DNA of 64,000 bases from DAIMFL01 sp964372215 (GTDB lineage: Bacteria > Pseudomonadota > Alphaproteobacteria > Dongiales > Dongiaceae). The position numbers and the translations under genes were made by a program. Below, one piece after another: positions 7,737 through 18,490 of the stretch. Position 1 is the first letter of the stretch; every line of letters begins with the position of its first letter. Below the pieces are notes generated by a model. That model saw only the letters and a program-made list of their open reading frames with translations. It was not told where the DNA came from and did no database searches. The DNA is taken from assembly GCA_964372215.1 (NCBI GenBank), contig CAYJQC010000013.1, forward strand, positions 62,001 through 126,000, in the 5' to 3' direction.

Positions 7737-9965
7737 ATGCTCGACATTGTCGGTTACTGCGATCGCTGGAGCCTGCGCGCCGGCGAGCCCCTGAGGGTCA
7801 TGGTGAGCTGCGAGACCGGCGCCGAGAGCTTTCGCGCCGACCTGGTGCGGCTGATCTGCGGCGATGCCTCCCCGGCCGGCCCCGGCTACAAGGAAGAGGA
7901 AATTGCTAATCCCGCCAACGGCAGCTATCCCGGGCGACGCCAGCGCATCCATGCCGGTTCCTGTGTCGCGGTTCCGCCAGGAGCGGAACTCAACGCCGTG
8001 GAGAGCTTCACGCTCCAGGCGCTGATCTGGCCGACCATGCCGGAGCAGCAACAGCGTGCCATCCTCGGCCGTTGGTCAGACATGGCCGACGCGGGCTACC
8101 TGCTGATGCAGGACGGCGCCCGGGGCGCGGTGCTGGTGATCGCCGACGGCACCGGGCGACGCAGCGAAGTGGCCGCCGGCAAGCCGATGGTGGCTCGCGA
8201 GTGGTACCTGGTCGCGGCCAGCTACGACGCCGCCAGCGGCACCATGCGCGTGGAGCAGGCGCCGCTCGCCCCCTATGCCCGCGACGATTCCGCCGGCGCG
8301 AGCGAGGGCGCGTGCGACGTGCCGCTGCGGCCGATCGCCGACATCCCGTTCCTGATCGGTGCCCGCGCCGCCGGCGAAGACCATGCGGCGCTGATCACCC
8401 ACGGCCATTTCAATGGCAAGATCGAGGCGCCGCGCCTCGCCCGCTCGGCGCTCGGGCGCGCCGACATCGAGACGCTGTGGCACAATCCGCTGGCGCCCGC
8501 CCTCGCCGACAGCCTGGTCGCCGCCTGGGACTTCTCCCGCGGCATTTCCAGCGACCGGATCGAGGATCTGTCGCCCAACCGCCTCGACGGGGTGGCGATC
8601 AACCTGCCGGCGCGCGGCATGAAGGGCCACAACTGGTCCGGCGAGGCGATGAGCTGGCCGCAGAAGCCGGAACATTACGCCGCCATCCATTTCCACCAAG
8701 ACGACCTTGCCGACGCCGCCTGGCAGCCCGATCTCGAGGTCACCATTCCTGACACCGCGACCAGCGGGGTCTATGCGGTGCGCCTGCGCACGGCGGCGGG
8801 CGGCGAGGACTATGTGCCGTTCTTCGTCCGCCCACCGGTCGGCGCCCCGACCGCCAAGGTGGCGTTCCTGGCGTCGACAGCGACCTATATGGCCTATGCC
8901 AACAGCCATCACGGCTGGGACGATCCGCTGTCGGAGATCTGCTACGGCATGCTGCTTTCCCTGGGGCCGAGCGAGCTGTTCCTCAACGAGCGGCGCGAGT
9001 TCGGCCTGTCGACCTACGACATCCACGCCGACGGCAGCGGCTCCTGCTATTCGACCCGGCTTCGCCCGGTGCTCAACACCCGGCCGAAGCGCGGATTGTG
9101 GAACTTCAATGCCGATCTCCACATCGTCGACTGGCTGGAGGCGATCGGCCAGGGCTATGACGTCGTGACCGACGAAGACCTTCATGTCGAGGGCATCGCG
9201 GCCCTGGCGCCCTACCGCGCGGTGGTCACCGGCACCCATCCGGAATACCACTCGACGCCGATGCTCGCCGCCGTCGAAGCCTATCTGCAGCGCGGCGGCC
9301 GGCTGATGTATCTCGGCGGCAACGGATTCTACTGGCGCATCGCCTTCCATCCCGAGCGGCCCGGCATCATCGAGATGCGGCGCGCCGAGAGCGGGACCCG
9401 CACCTGGGCGGCCGAGGCCGGCGAGTACGCCATGAGCTTCAACGGCGAGATCGGCGGGCTGTGGCGCAACCTCGGCAAGCCGCCCCAGGCGCTGGTCGGG
9501 GTCGGCTACGCGTCCGAGGGATTCGACGCCTCGTCCCATTACCGCCGCCTGCCCGACAGCTTCGCCGAGCGGGCGGCCTTCATCTTCGAGGGCATCGGCA
9601 AGGACGAGATCATCGGCGATTTCGGCGCCGTCGAGGGCGGCGCGGCCGGGCTCGAGCTCGACATCGCCGACCGGCTGCTGGGAACCCCGCCCCACGCCCT
9701 GCGCCTCGCCGCCTCTGAGAACCACAGCAACGTCTACGTGGTGACGCCGGAAGAGCTGATTTCCAACTACCCCGGCACCGACGGCATCGAGAACCCCAAG
9801 GTCCGCGCCGACATGGTGTTCTTCGAGACCCCCAACGGCGGCGCGGTGTTTTCCACCGGCTCGATCGCCTGGGCCGGCGCGCTCGGACATGATGGCTACG
9901 ACAACAACGTCGCCCGCATCACCGGCAACGTATTGCGGCGTTTCGTCGACGAGGCGCCGCTCTAA
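7737..9965 (+). CDS. N,N-dimethylformamidase beta (large) subunit-like protein
   Basis: A 742-residue protein very like DmfA2 (about 760 residues), the iron enzyme that hydrolyses N,N-dimethylformamide to dimethylamine and formate. Diagnostic stretches are GYCDRWSLRAGEPLRV, VRLICGDASPAGPGYKEEEI, a LamG-like beta sandwich (residues about 80-200), YMAYANS, LSTYDIHADG, GTHPEYHS and the C-terminal GYDNNVARITGNVL. The characterised iron ligands are two Tyr and one Glu. Conserved Tyr in LSTYD and Glu in THPEY are candidates but I could not align residue numbers. GAAGGA lies 7 nt before the ATG. The protein is probably cytoplasmic. Many genomes carry relatives of untested specificity, so a different N-substituted amide is possible. 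The stop overlaps the convergent exporter gene by 4 nt. Confidence 0.85.
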   Translation: MLDIVGYCDRWSLRAGEPLRVMVSCETGAESFRADLVRLICGDASPAGPGYKEEEIANPANGSYPGRRQRIHAGSCVAVPPGAELNAVESFTLQALIWPTMPEQQQRAILGRWSDMADAGYLLMQDGARGAVLVIADGTGRRSEVAAGKPMVAREWYLVAASYDAASGTMRVEQAPLAPYARDDSAGASEGACDVPLRPIADIPFLIGARAAGEDHAALITHGHFNGKIEAPRLARSALGRADIETLWHNPLAPALADSLVAAWDFSRGISSDRIEDLSPNRLDGVAINLPARGMKGHNWSGEAMSWPQKPEHYAAIHFHQDDLADAAWQPDLEVTIPDTATSGVYAVRLRTAAGGEDYVPFFVRPPVGAPTAKVAFLASTATYMAYANSHHGWDDPLSEICYGMLLSLGPSELFLNERREFGLSTYDIHADGSGSCYSTRLRPVLNTRPKRGLWNFNADLHIVDWLEAIGQGYDVVTDEDLHVEGIAALAPYRAVVTGTHPEYHSTPMLAAVEAYLQRGGRLMYLGGNGFYWRIAFHPERPGIIEMRRAESGTRTWAAEAGEYAMSFNGEIGGLWRNLGKPPQALVGVGYASEGFDASSHYRRLPDSFAERAAFIFEGIGKDEIIGDFGAVEGGAAGLELDIADRLLGTPPHALRLAASENHSNVYVVTPEELISNYPGTDGIENPKVRADMVFFETPNGGAVFSTGSIAWAGALGHDGYDNNVARITGNVLRRFVDEAPL

Positions 9966-10834
9966 CTCGGCGCGACGGATTTCCGGCCAGATAGGGTCAC
10001 GGCAATCGAAGCCAGGCAAATCATCAGGATCGCGGTGGCGGTTCTCAGGTCGATGGTCTCCGCCAGCGCCACCACGCCGACAATCGTCGCCACCACCGGC
10101 TCGAACGACACCAGCACGCCGTACTTCCTGGCCGGCATCGACTTGAGCGCCAGGAACTCGAACAGCAGCGGTATCGCCGCGGAAAACACGGCAATTCCCA
10201 GCACCGCGACCACGCTGCCGGGATGCGCCGCCAAGCTGCCGAGGGCGCCGATTCCGGCCACTGGAAACAGCAGCAAGCCGCAGACTGCCATCGCCAAGGC
10301 GAGGCCGACCCCGCCCTCGGCTGCGCGGCCGAGGTGCCGACTGATCAGGATGAAGCAGGCCCACCCCGCGGCAGCGGCGAGGGCCAGGGCGACGCCGACC
10401 GAGTCGAGGCTGGTACCGATAGACGGCGTCAGGAGAGCGATGCCGGCTGCCGCCAGAGCGACGCAGGCCACGTCGGCGAGCCGTCGCGAGGTTGCCAGGG
10501 CGACGCCCAAAGGCCCGATGAACTCGATCGACACGGTGATACCCAGGGGAATCCGCGCCAGAGCCTCGTAGAACATTGCGCTCTGCACCGCCATCGCCAG
10601 GCCGAGCGCCAGAATGCCGAGCGGCGCCTGGCGCACAGCCCGCAGCAGCGCCGAGCGGAACAGCAGGCAGAGGAACACGCCGCCGACCGCCATGCGCAGG
10701 AACAGGATGCCAAGCGGCCCGAACACGGGGAACAGCGAGATGGCGAGGGCGGATCCGAGCTGGATGGAGACGATCGCCGACAAGACCATCGCGGTCGGCG
10801 GCACCCGCTCTAGAACCGCAACTTCCGCCTTCAC
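9962..10834 (-). CDS. EamA/RhtA-family drug/metabolite exporter
   Basis: A 290-residue inner-membrane protein with about ten hydrophobic segments in two EamA halves (DMT superfamily). It resembles RhtA, the threonine/homoserine exporter: features are SIQLGSALA, FEPVVATIVGVVALAE near the end and FIGPLGVAL midway. The GTG at 10834 is preferred since GGAG sits 7 nt upstream. A TTG further upstream would add 11 residues. Its stop TAG overlaps the stop of the formamidase large subunit. The exported compound is unknown. There is no obvious functional tie to the neighbouring desaturase. Confidence 0.8.
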   Translation of the reverse strand: MKAEVAVLERVPPTAMVLSAIVSIQLGSALAISLFPVFGPLGILFLRMAVGGVFLCLLFRSALLRAVRQAPLGILALGLAMAVQSAMFYEALARIPLGITVSIEFIGPLGVALATSRRLADVACVALAAAGIALLTPSIGTSLDSVGVALALAAAAGWACFILISRHLGRAAEGGVGLALAMAVCGLLLFPVAGIGALGSLAAHPGSVVAVLGIAVFSAAIPLLFEFLALKSMPARKYGVLVSFEPVVATIVGVVALAETIDLRTATAILMICLASIAVTLSGRKSVAPS

Positions 10835-10930
10835 CGCACCGCTCCGATACCCCTCGGGACCGGTCAACGCTGCTGCGGCAGGGCGGGTCCTGTCTCCGGC
10901 CGAGCGGTGAGACTAGACCAGCCGCCGATA

Positions 10931-12004
10931 TCAGTCGAGAACGGTGTGGCCCTGCCGGGTGACGGTCGACGCGGCAGAACGCCAGCTCATGGCCGGGAAG
11001 CGAACCATCCGGCCCAGATCCTCGTCCCACAGCACGTAGCGCCACTGCATCAGCGCATTGCCGAGGGTCAGGGTCGGCGCGGCCCACAGGCCCGGGCTCG
11101 CCTCATGGCACGCCTGCAGGCGATAGTTCGGAATCCGCGGGTTCAGGTGATGCACATGGTGGAACCCGATATTCCCGGTGAACCACTGCAGGATTCGCGG
11201 CAGCCTCAAATAGGACGATCCCTGCAGGGCCGCCGCCTCGAATTGCCAGGCGGCGCCGCGCAGCCAGACGGTGTTTTCGAAGCGGTGCTGCACAGAGAAC
11301 AGCCACACGCCGACGATCGCGGCGATCACCATGACGGGAAGCTGCACCGCCACCACCGATCCGAATCCGACCAGCAATCCCAGCCCGCCGATGACCGCGA
11401 TCAAGGCGAGGTCGGTGCCGTAGACCGCCCGACGCTCGCGTCGCCATTCTTCCGGCGCATCGAACGGCAGCCGATAGAGCACGAGAAAAACCAGCGGCGG
11501 CAAGACTACGTTGGCGACCAGCGGGTGGCGGATCAGGCGATAGCCCAGCCGGCGCCAGTACCCCAGCGCGCGGTACTCGTTGACCGTGAGACAGGTCGAA
11601 TAGATGTCGACGCCGCTGTCGCGCCGATCCAGGTTGTTCCAGATGCCGTGATGTCCGGCATGATGGCGACGCCAGCTGGCGTAGGGCGCAAGCGTGAACA
11701 GGCTGCACGCCATCCCGAGAATGTCGTTCGCGCGCCGGCTCCGGAAGAACGCGACGTGACCGCAGTCGTGCTGGATGATGAAGATCCGGATCACGAAGCC
11801 GGCGGCGAGCGGCGCCAGGGCGAGGGCCAGCCAGAACGAACGGTCGAACAGGAGATACATTGCGGTGCAAACCGCAAACAGGCCGCCGAACGACGTGACG
11901 ATCTGCGCGAGGCTGCTGCCCAGATCGGGGGCCTGCGGGCTGCGGACCGATATCCCGCGCACCGAAACGGCCGGCTCCGAACCCTTGGCAGCGGCAATGT
12001 TCAT
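10931..12004 (-). CDS. Membrane fatty-acid desaturase (DesA/OLE1-like di-iron)
   Basis: A 357-residue integral membrane desaturase. The three histidine boxes that bind the di-iron centre are present: HDCGH, HHAGHH and HHVHH. They sit between hydrophobic pairs (LLFDRSFWLALALAPLAAG; LALIAVIGGLGLLVGF and VMVIAAIVGVWLFSV). These enzymes put a double bond into acyl chains, usually to keep membranes fluid in the cold, with electrons from ferredoxin or a reductase not seen here. The ATG at 12004 is chosen (MNIAAAKG). A TTG at 12055 is possible but has no ribosome-binding site. There is about 320 bp of upstream non-coding DNA with an AT-rich patch that may hold its promoter. Confidence 0.85.
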   Translation of the reverse strand: MNIAAAKGSEPAVSVRGISVRSPQAPDLGSSLAQIVTSFGGLFAVCTAMYLLFDRSFWLALALAPLAAGFVIRIFIIQHDCGHVAFFRSRRANDILGMACSLFTLAPYASWRRHHAGHHGIWNNLDRRDSGVDIYSTCLTVNEYRALGYWRRLGYRLIRHPLVANVVLPPLVFLVLYRLPFDAPEEWRRERRAVYGTDLALIAVIGGLGLLVGFGSVVAVQLPVMVIAAIVGVWLFSVQHRFENTVWLRGAAWQFEAAALQGSSYLRLPRILQWFTGNIGFHHVHHLNPRIPNYRLQACHEASPGLWAAPTLTLGNALMQWRYVLWDEDLGRMVRFPAMSWRSAASTVTRQGHTVLD

Positions 12005-12327
12005 CGCATCGATTGCTCCGACGCTGCACGTCCTGGGCAGCATCATGTTCGCCAAGCATAGTCGGCGACGCCACCCGCGAACGGCTTCGGCTTCCCACGC
12101 GCCGGAAGCGCCACTTTTTCCGCCGCTTAACTATTCATGGTGCTTCGGAAAGCCGTTTTCAATCCGAGCATGCCATTCCGCCCGGTCCGACGGAAGACAT
12201 CCAGGCATCCGAAGCAAATCGCCGGCTCGCGGATCGGCCGACGATCACGACCCGCGCATGCTTGTGTCGCGCGATGGCGGCGCGTCGATTGCACTGGCGA
12301 TGCCGCCGACTCCGCCGTCGGCGCCGC
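12005..12327. other. Intergenic region between desaturase and peptide ABC ATPase
   Basis: About 320 bp without a supported gene. The part near 12110-12160 is AT-richer than its surroundings and lies upstream of the desaturase on the minus strand, so it probably contains that promoter. The part near 12290-12330 is a GCC/GGC-rich run next to the ATPase stop. I see no convincing terminator or operator. Confidence 0.4.
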
Positions 12328-14403
<2,076 letters not shown>

Positions 14404-14416
14404 CCGCGTCCCCTCC

Positions 14417-15298
14417 TCAATCCCGCAGCGAGATTTCGCGCAGTCCATCGGCCAGCAGGTTGAAGCCGACCACCAGCGACGAGATCGCCGCACAGGGAAT
14501 CAGCGACATGTGCGGATAGGTCGACATCATGCCATAGGTATCCTTGACCATGCCGCCCCAGTCGGGATCGGGCGGCGGCAAGCCGAGGCCGAGGAAGCCG
14601 AGCACGCCGATCTGGATGGTGGTGTAGCCCAGGCGCAGGCAGGCATCGACGATCAGCGGTCCGCGCGCGTTGGGCAGGATCTCGACCAGCATGATGTAGA
14701 GCGAGGACTCGCCGCGCATCTTGGCCGCCGCCACGAAATCGCGCTCGCGGATCTCCAGTGTCAGGCCGCGCACGATGCGGGTGATCTGCGGCGCGGCGAT
14801 GAAGGTCACTGCGATGATGATGTTCAGCATCGAGGCGCCGAACACCACGATGATGAAGATGTAGAGCACGATCACCGGGAACGACAGGATGATGTCGGCG
14901 ACACGCATCACCACGTTGTCGACCCAGCCGCGATAGTAGCCCGCGAACAGCCCCATCAGGCAGCCGACGACGTAGGCGCAGAAGGTGGCGATCGGCGCCA
15001 CCACCAGCACCGTGCGCGAACCCCAGATCACGCGCGAGAGGATGTCGCGGCCCTGGTTGTCGGTGCCGAGCAGGAACTCGGCCGAGGGGGTCGGGTCGGC
15101 CAGGGCCTGATAGTTGTTGGCATTGGGATCATACGGCGACAGGACCGGCGCCAGGATCGCCACCAGGATCCAGAACAGCGCCAGGAAGGCGCCGACCATG
15201 CCGACAGGGGATTCCCGCAGGAGCCCGATGCGGCGCAGCCACAGGGGCATCGCGCTGCCGCGCCGGGCGCCTCCCGCAGAAGTCGCGTTCACGGCCAT
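14417..15298 (-). CDS. ABC transporter permease, DppC type
   Basis: A 293-residue inner-membrane permease with an N-terminal extension (MPLWLRRIGLLRESPVGMVGAFLALFWIL) typical of DppC/OppC. It has LLGTDNQGRDILSRVIWGSRT and the EAA-type loop RIVRGLTLEIRERDFVAAAKMRGES that contacts the ATPase. Six transmembrane segments are expected. It pairs with the DppB-like permease at 15314-16255, 15 bp away, and the ATPase start lies 13 bp downstream. Transport substrate is set by the binding protein and cannot be deduced here. Confidence 0.9.
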   Translation of the reverse strand: MAVNATSAGGARRGSAMPLWLRRIGLLRESPVGMVGAFLALFWILVAILAPVLSPYDPNANNYQALADPTPSAEFLLGTDNQGRDILSRVIWGSRTVLVVAPIATFCAYVVGCLMGLFAGYYRGWVDNVVMRVADIILSFPVIVLYIFIIVVFGASMLNIIIAVTFIAAPQITRIVRGLTLEIRERDFVAAAKMRGESSLYIMLVEILPNARGPLIVDACLRLGYTTIQIGVLGFLGLGLPPPDPDWGGMVKDTYGMMSTYPHMSLIPCAAISSLVVGFNLLADGLREISLRD

Positions 15299-15313
15299 TT
15301 CCGCCCCTTCCCC

Positions 15314-16255
15314 TCAGGTGAACCGAATGCGCGGGTTGAGCAGCATGTAGCCGAAATCGCCGGCAATCTGCGCCGCCACCGTGATGAACACCGCGAACAG
15401 CGTCGCCGCCTCCACCACCGCCACGTCCTTGGCGAGCCCGGCCTCCAGCAGCATGCGGCCGAAGCCGGGATAGGCGAACACCGCCTCGACCACCACCACG
15501 CCGGCCACCAGGTAGTTGATCTGCAGCAGGATCACCGTGAACGGCGCGATCATCGCGTTGCGCAGCGCATGCTTCAGGATCACCTCGCGGAAGGTCAGGC
15601 CCTTGAGCACGGCGGTGCGGATGTAGGGGCGGGTCATCACCTCGATCATCGACGCCCGCACCATGCGCACGACATAGCCGAGGTCGTACAGCACCATGAC
15701 CGCCACCGGCAGCACGAGCTGCGACCCGATCGACCAGCCGCCGCCGGAATCCAGCGTCGAGGTTCCCGGAAGCACCCCCAGCAGCACCACGAATATGAAC
15801 CCCAGGAAGGCGCCGGAGGCGAACTCCGGGACCGACGTGGTGATGATGCTGGCGATGGACAGGGTGCGATCGAGCTTGGACGCCTCGCGCATGCCCGACG
15901 CCACGCCCAGGATGATCGAGGCGGGCACGATGATGGCGAAGGCGATCACCGCCAGGATCAGCGTGTTTCCGAGGCGGTCCCAGATGATGCTGTTGACGTC
16001 GGTCTTGTACAGCGAGGAGTAGCCGAGGTCCCCCTGCACGAGGTTCCCGACCCACTCGACGTAGCGGACGATCACGGGCCGGTCCCAGCCCATTTCCACC
16101 GTCATCCGTTCGACCTGGTTCTGGGTGGCGAAAGGACCCAGCACCTTGCGGGCGACGTCGCCCGGCGTCGCTTCCATCAGCCCGTAGACCAGCAGCGACA
16201 CCACGAACATGGTGAGCAGCAGGTAGAGAAGTCGTTTTCCGAAGAATGCGATCAT
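15314..16255 (-). CDS. ABC transporter permease, DppB type
   Basis: A 313-residue permease of the DppB/OppB class. The N-terminus MIAFFGKRLLYLLLTMFVVSLLVYGLMEATPGD is characteristic: an in-membrane first helix followed by the TPGD/S motif. Later segments include RTAVLKGLTFREVILKHALRNAM, the coupling loop, and a C-terminal pair of helices ending MLLNPRIRFT. No strong ribosome-binding site is visible before the ATG. A 312-bp gap separates it from the upstream binding-protein gene, much longer than the other spacings of the operon and holding a hairpin. Confidence 0.9.
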   Translation of the reverse strand: MIAFFGKRLLYLLLTMFVVSLLVYGLMEATPGDVARKVLGPFATQNQVERMTVEMGWDRPVIVRYVEWVGNLVQGDLGYSSLYKTDVNSIIWDRLGNTLILAVIAFAIIVPASIILGVASGMREASKLDRTLSIASIITTSVPEFASGAFLGFIFVVLLGVLPGTSTLDSGGGWSIGSQLVLPVAVMVLYDLGYVVRMVRASMIEVMTRPYIRTAVLKGLTFREVILKHALRNAMIAPFTVILLQINYLVAGVVVVEAVFAYPGFGRMLLEAGLAKDVAVVEAATLFAVFITVAAQIAGDFGYMLLNPRIRFT

Positions 16256-16567
16256 CGCTGGCCGCCGAGCCTCCCCATAGCTTGCGCCGCGTAGCCTCCA
16301 GCCGGTTCTTCCGCCCGGATGTTTCCGACCCCGCCGCGGATGCCCTCTTCCGCTCCGCGTCCAGCCGTCGGACGGCCTGACCGGTTTTTCACCTCAACAA
16401 CGTCACAATAGCAGTAGCAGTCGTCGCCCCGAGATTCGGCCCGTCAGGCACTGCGCTGCGGCGATCGCAGGCGTCGCCACCGCGCGTCGATCGCGCACGC
16501 CGAACCCGCAGGAGCGCGCCGGAGGCGAAAGGGCGCCGCATGGCGGCGCCCATTCTCCCCGGCTCGA
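16256..16567. other. Long intergenic gap in the peptide ABC operon
   Basis: A stretch of 312 bp between the binding-protein stop and the DppB-like start, both on the minus strand. The only clear structure is the hairpin at 16531-16551. The middle (about 16385-16420) is relatively AT-rich and might hold a second promoter for the permease genes, but no good -35/-10 pair stands out. No coding potential was recognised. Confidence 0.4.
16531..16551 (-). terminator. 9-bp hairpin after peptide binding-protein gene
   Basis: GGGCGCCGC and GCGGCGCCC form a perfect 9-bp stem around a 3-nt loop. Read on the minus strand it begins 17 nt after the binding-protein stop and is followed by TTTC. It fits a weak intrinsic terminator or 3'-end stabiliser that would lower expression of the downstream permeases relative to the binding protein. 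Confidence 0.55.
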
Positions 16568-18211
16568 TCACGCCTCGAGCGACCACTCCTCGCAGAAGAA
16601 GTAGCTCGTCGGATGGGCCTGGAAGCCCTTCAGCTTCTTGTCCATCGCCGTGAACACGGCGCGCCACAGCGGGATGGCGGCCGGGCCTTCCTCGAGCATC
16701 AGGGTCTCGATCTCCGCCATGACTACGCGACGCTTCTCGACGTCGAGTATTCCCTCGGCCTTCGCCAGCAGCGTGTCGAACTCGGCGTTCGACCAATGCG
16801 ACTCGTTCCACGGCACGCCGGTCCGATAGGCGAGACCGAGCACCATCACGCCGAGCGGACGATGGGTCCAGGCGGTGAAGGCGAACGGATTGGTCGGCGC
16901 GTTCCAGACGTCCCAGTACTGCGCCGACGGCAGGACGTTGATCTTCACCCGAGCGCCGATCTGCTGCCACATCTGCACCATCGCCTGCACGGAGATGAAC
17001 TCCCAGTCGGGGTCCTTCTTGCAGGTGATCTCGGTGTCGAAGCCATCGGGATAGCCGGCTTCGGCGAGCAGCGCCTTGGCGCCGTCGATGTCCTGCTTCA
17101 TGAAGCCGACATCGGCGTATTCCGGATGCACCTTGGCGACGTGGTGATGCTCGCCGGGCAGGCCGAGGCCGAGATGGGCGATCTGGATCAGCTTCTCGGT
17201 GTCGAGCGCCATGCGCATCGCCTTGCGCACCCGCGCATCGTCCCACGGCTTCGCCGCCTGATTCATGCGGGCAACGCCGGTCTGGGCGGTGTTGACGGTG
17301 TGGATCTGGACGTTCTCGAGCTTCTGCAACGCGCCGTACTGGGTGGTCGAGGCCTCGTACATGCCCATGACCTGGCCCGAGGCCAGCGCGTTGATCGCAG
17401 CCGCCATGTCGTCGCCGAGGTCGATGAACTCGACGCTGTCGAGGGCAGGCGTCTGGCCCCAATAGCCGTCGCGCCGCTTGAGCACGGTCTTCTTGCCGAC
17501 CTCGTACTCCTCGAGCGTGAAGGCGCCGGTGCCGATCGAGCCCTTGCCGAACACGCCGTTCTCGCTCGGGTGCAGGATCAGCGCCGGGTAGTGGAAGAGA
17601 TGCTCGGGGACCGCGAGCTGCGGCGCCCGGGCATTGAGGCGGATCGTGTAGTCATCGACCTTCTCGATCGCATTGGCATCCCACAGCGCGGTGCCGTCCT
17701 CGTTCATCATGTAGCCCTGCATCAGGCCGAGGATCGACGAACCGACATCGGGATTGAGCCAGCGCGAAATGTTCCAGATGGCGTGGTCTGCGATCAGCGC
17801 GTCGCCGTTCGACCACTTGACCCCCTTCTTCAGGTTGAGGGTCCAGGTCTTCAGGTCGTCACTGGCGACCCAGTTCTCCAACAGCCAGGGACGCGTGACG
17901 TTGTCGAAGCCGGTGCGGGTCAGGTAGTCGCACACTTGGCGGGTCGTGTTCGAGTCATAGACCCATGAGTAGGTGGCCGGGTTGTCGAGGGCCGGCACGC
18001 GCATGGAGATGCGCGCGGTGCCGCCCGTCGCCGCCATCGCCGGTCGCACGTAGCCGCCGCCCGGCAGGCCGGCGATCGCGTAGGCGGCGGTCGCCGACAG
18101 GCCCAGCAGCGTCGAGGTGCGCAGGAACTCGCGGCGATCCACCTTCTTTTCTGCGAACTGCTCCGCGAGCTTCGGCAGATAGGGGTGAATCTTCTTGAGG
18201 TCTTCACTCAT
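16568..18211 (-). CDS. Peptide/nickel-type ABC substrate-binding protein (SBP_bac_5), Tat-exported
   Basis: A 547-residue family-5 extracytoplasmic binding protein. A short cytoplasmic lead is followed by the Tat motif DRREFLRTSTLLGLSATAAYAIAGLPGGG. The mature part has WTLNLKKGVKWSNGD, the signature of this family, and TIRLNARAPQL. Use of the Tat path suggests cytoplasmic folding or cofactor loading but is not proof. The ATG is preceded by GGGAG with 8 nt spacing. It is the promoter-proximal gene of a four-gene peptide-type transporter. Ligand unknown; peptides, glycosides and metal chelates are all carried by relatives. Confidence 0.9.
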   Translation of the reverse strand: MSEDLKKIHPYLPKLAEQFAEKKVDRREFLRTSTLLGLSATAAYAIAGLPGGGYVRPAMAATGGTARISMRVPALDNPATYSWVYDSNTTRQVCDYLTRTGFDNVTRPWLLENWVASDDLKTWTLNLKKGVKWSNGDALIADHAIWNISRWLNPDVGSSILGLMQGYMMNEDGTALWDANAIEKVDDYTIRLNARAPQLAVPEHLFHYPALILHPSENGVFGKGSIGTGAFTLEEYEVGKKTVLKRRDGYWGQTPALDSVEFIDLGDDMAAAINALASGQVMGMYEASTTQYGALQKLENVQIHTVNTAQTGVARMNQAAKPWDDARVRKAMRMALDTEKLIQIAHLGLGLPGEHHHVAKVHPEYADVGFMKQDIDGAKALLAEAGYPDGFDTEITCKKDPDWEFISVQAMVQMWQQIGARVKINVLPSAQYWDVWNAPTNPFAFTAWTHRPLGVMVLGLAYRTGVPWNESHWSNAEFDTLLAKAEGILDVEKRRVVMAEIETLMLEEGPAAIPLWRAVFTAMDKKLKGFQAHPTSYFFCEEWSLEA

Positions 18212-18315
18212 CGTTCAGTCTCCCTGTTAGGACGGACTCGTTGGGCGGTATCTGGCCTGCGGTCGCGGGGACCCAGAATAGCCTCCGCTCGCTGCCACCA
18301 GCCGCTTCATTATTA

Positions 18316-18331
18316 TCTCTAGTTTTAGAGA
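18316..18331. promoter_or_regulatory. Perfect 6-bp inverted repeat upstream of the peptide ABC operon
   Basis: TCTCTA and TAGAGA flank a 4-nt spacer in an AT-rich island about 105 bp before the binding-protein start. It would suit an operator for a dimeric repressor or activator near the operon promoter. No known regulator motif is matched, and a short palindrome in AT-rich DNA can arise by chance. Confidence 0.3.
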
Positions 18332-18490
18332 AGCACCGATTGACATTCCTTTTCAAGGGTTTCCTGCCCAGAACCGCTGCCTCGACTGAAGAAAGGTCGA
18401 TTTGCCGGATGAAGAAGGACGTTCCCATTGAGGCCCACACCAAGCTTGGTTGGGACCGACCCCATATTCACAGACAGCGACGGCTCCCGT

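Noticed and set aside
8076..11087. About 1000-codon open frame antisense to the formamidase large subunit and spanning the exporter
   Set aside because: It is rich in Arg, Gly, His and Asp with no family pattern. The plus-strand enzyme is clearly recognised, so this is a composition shadow.
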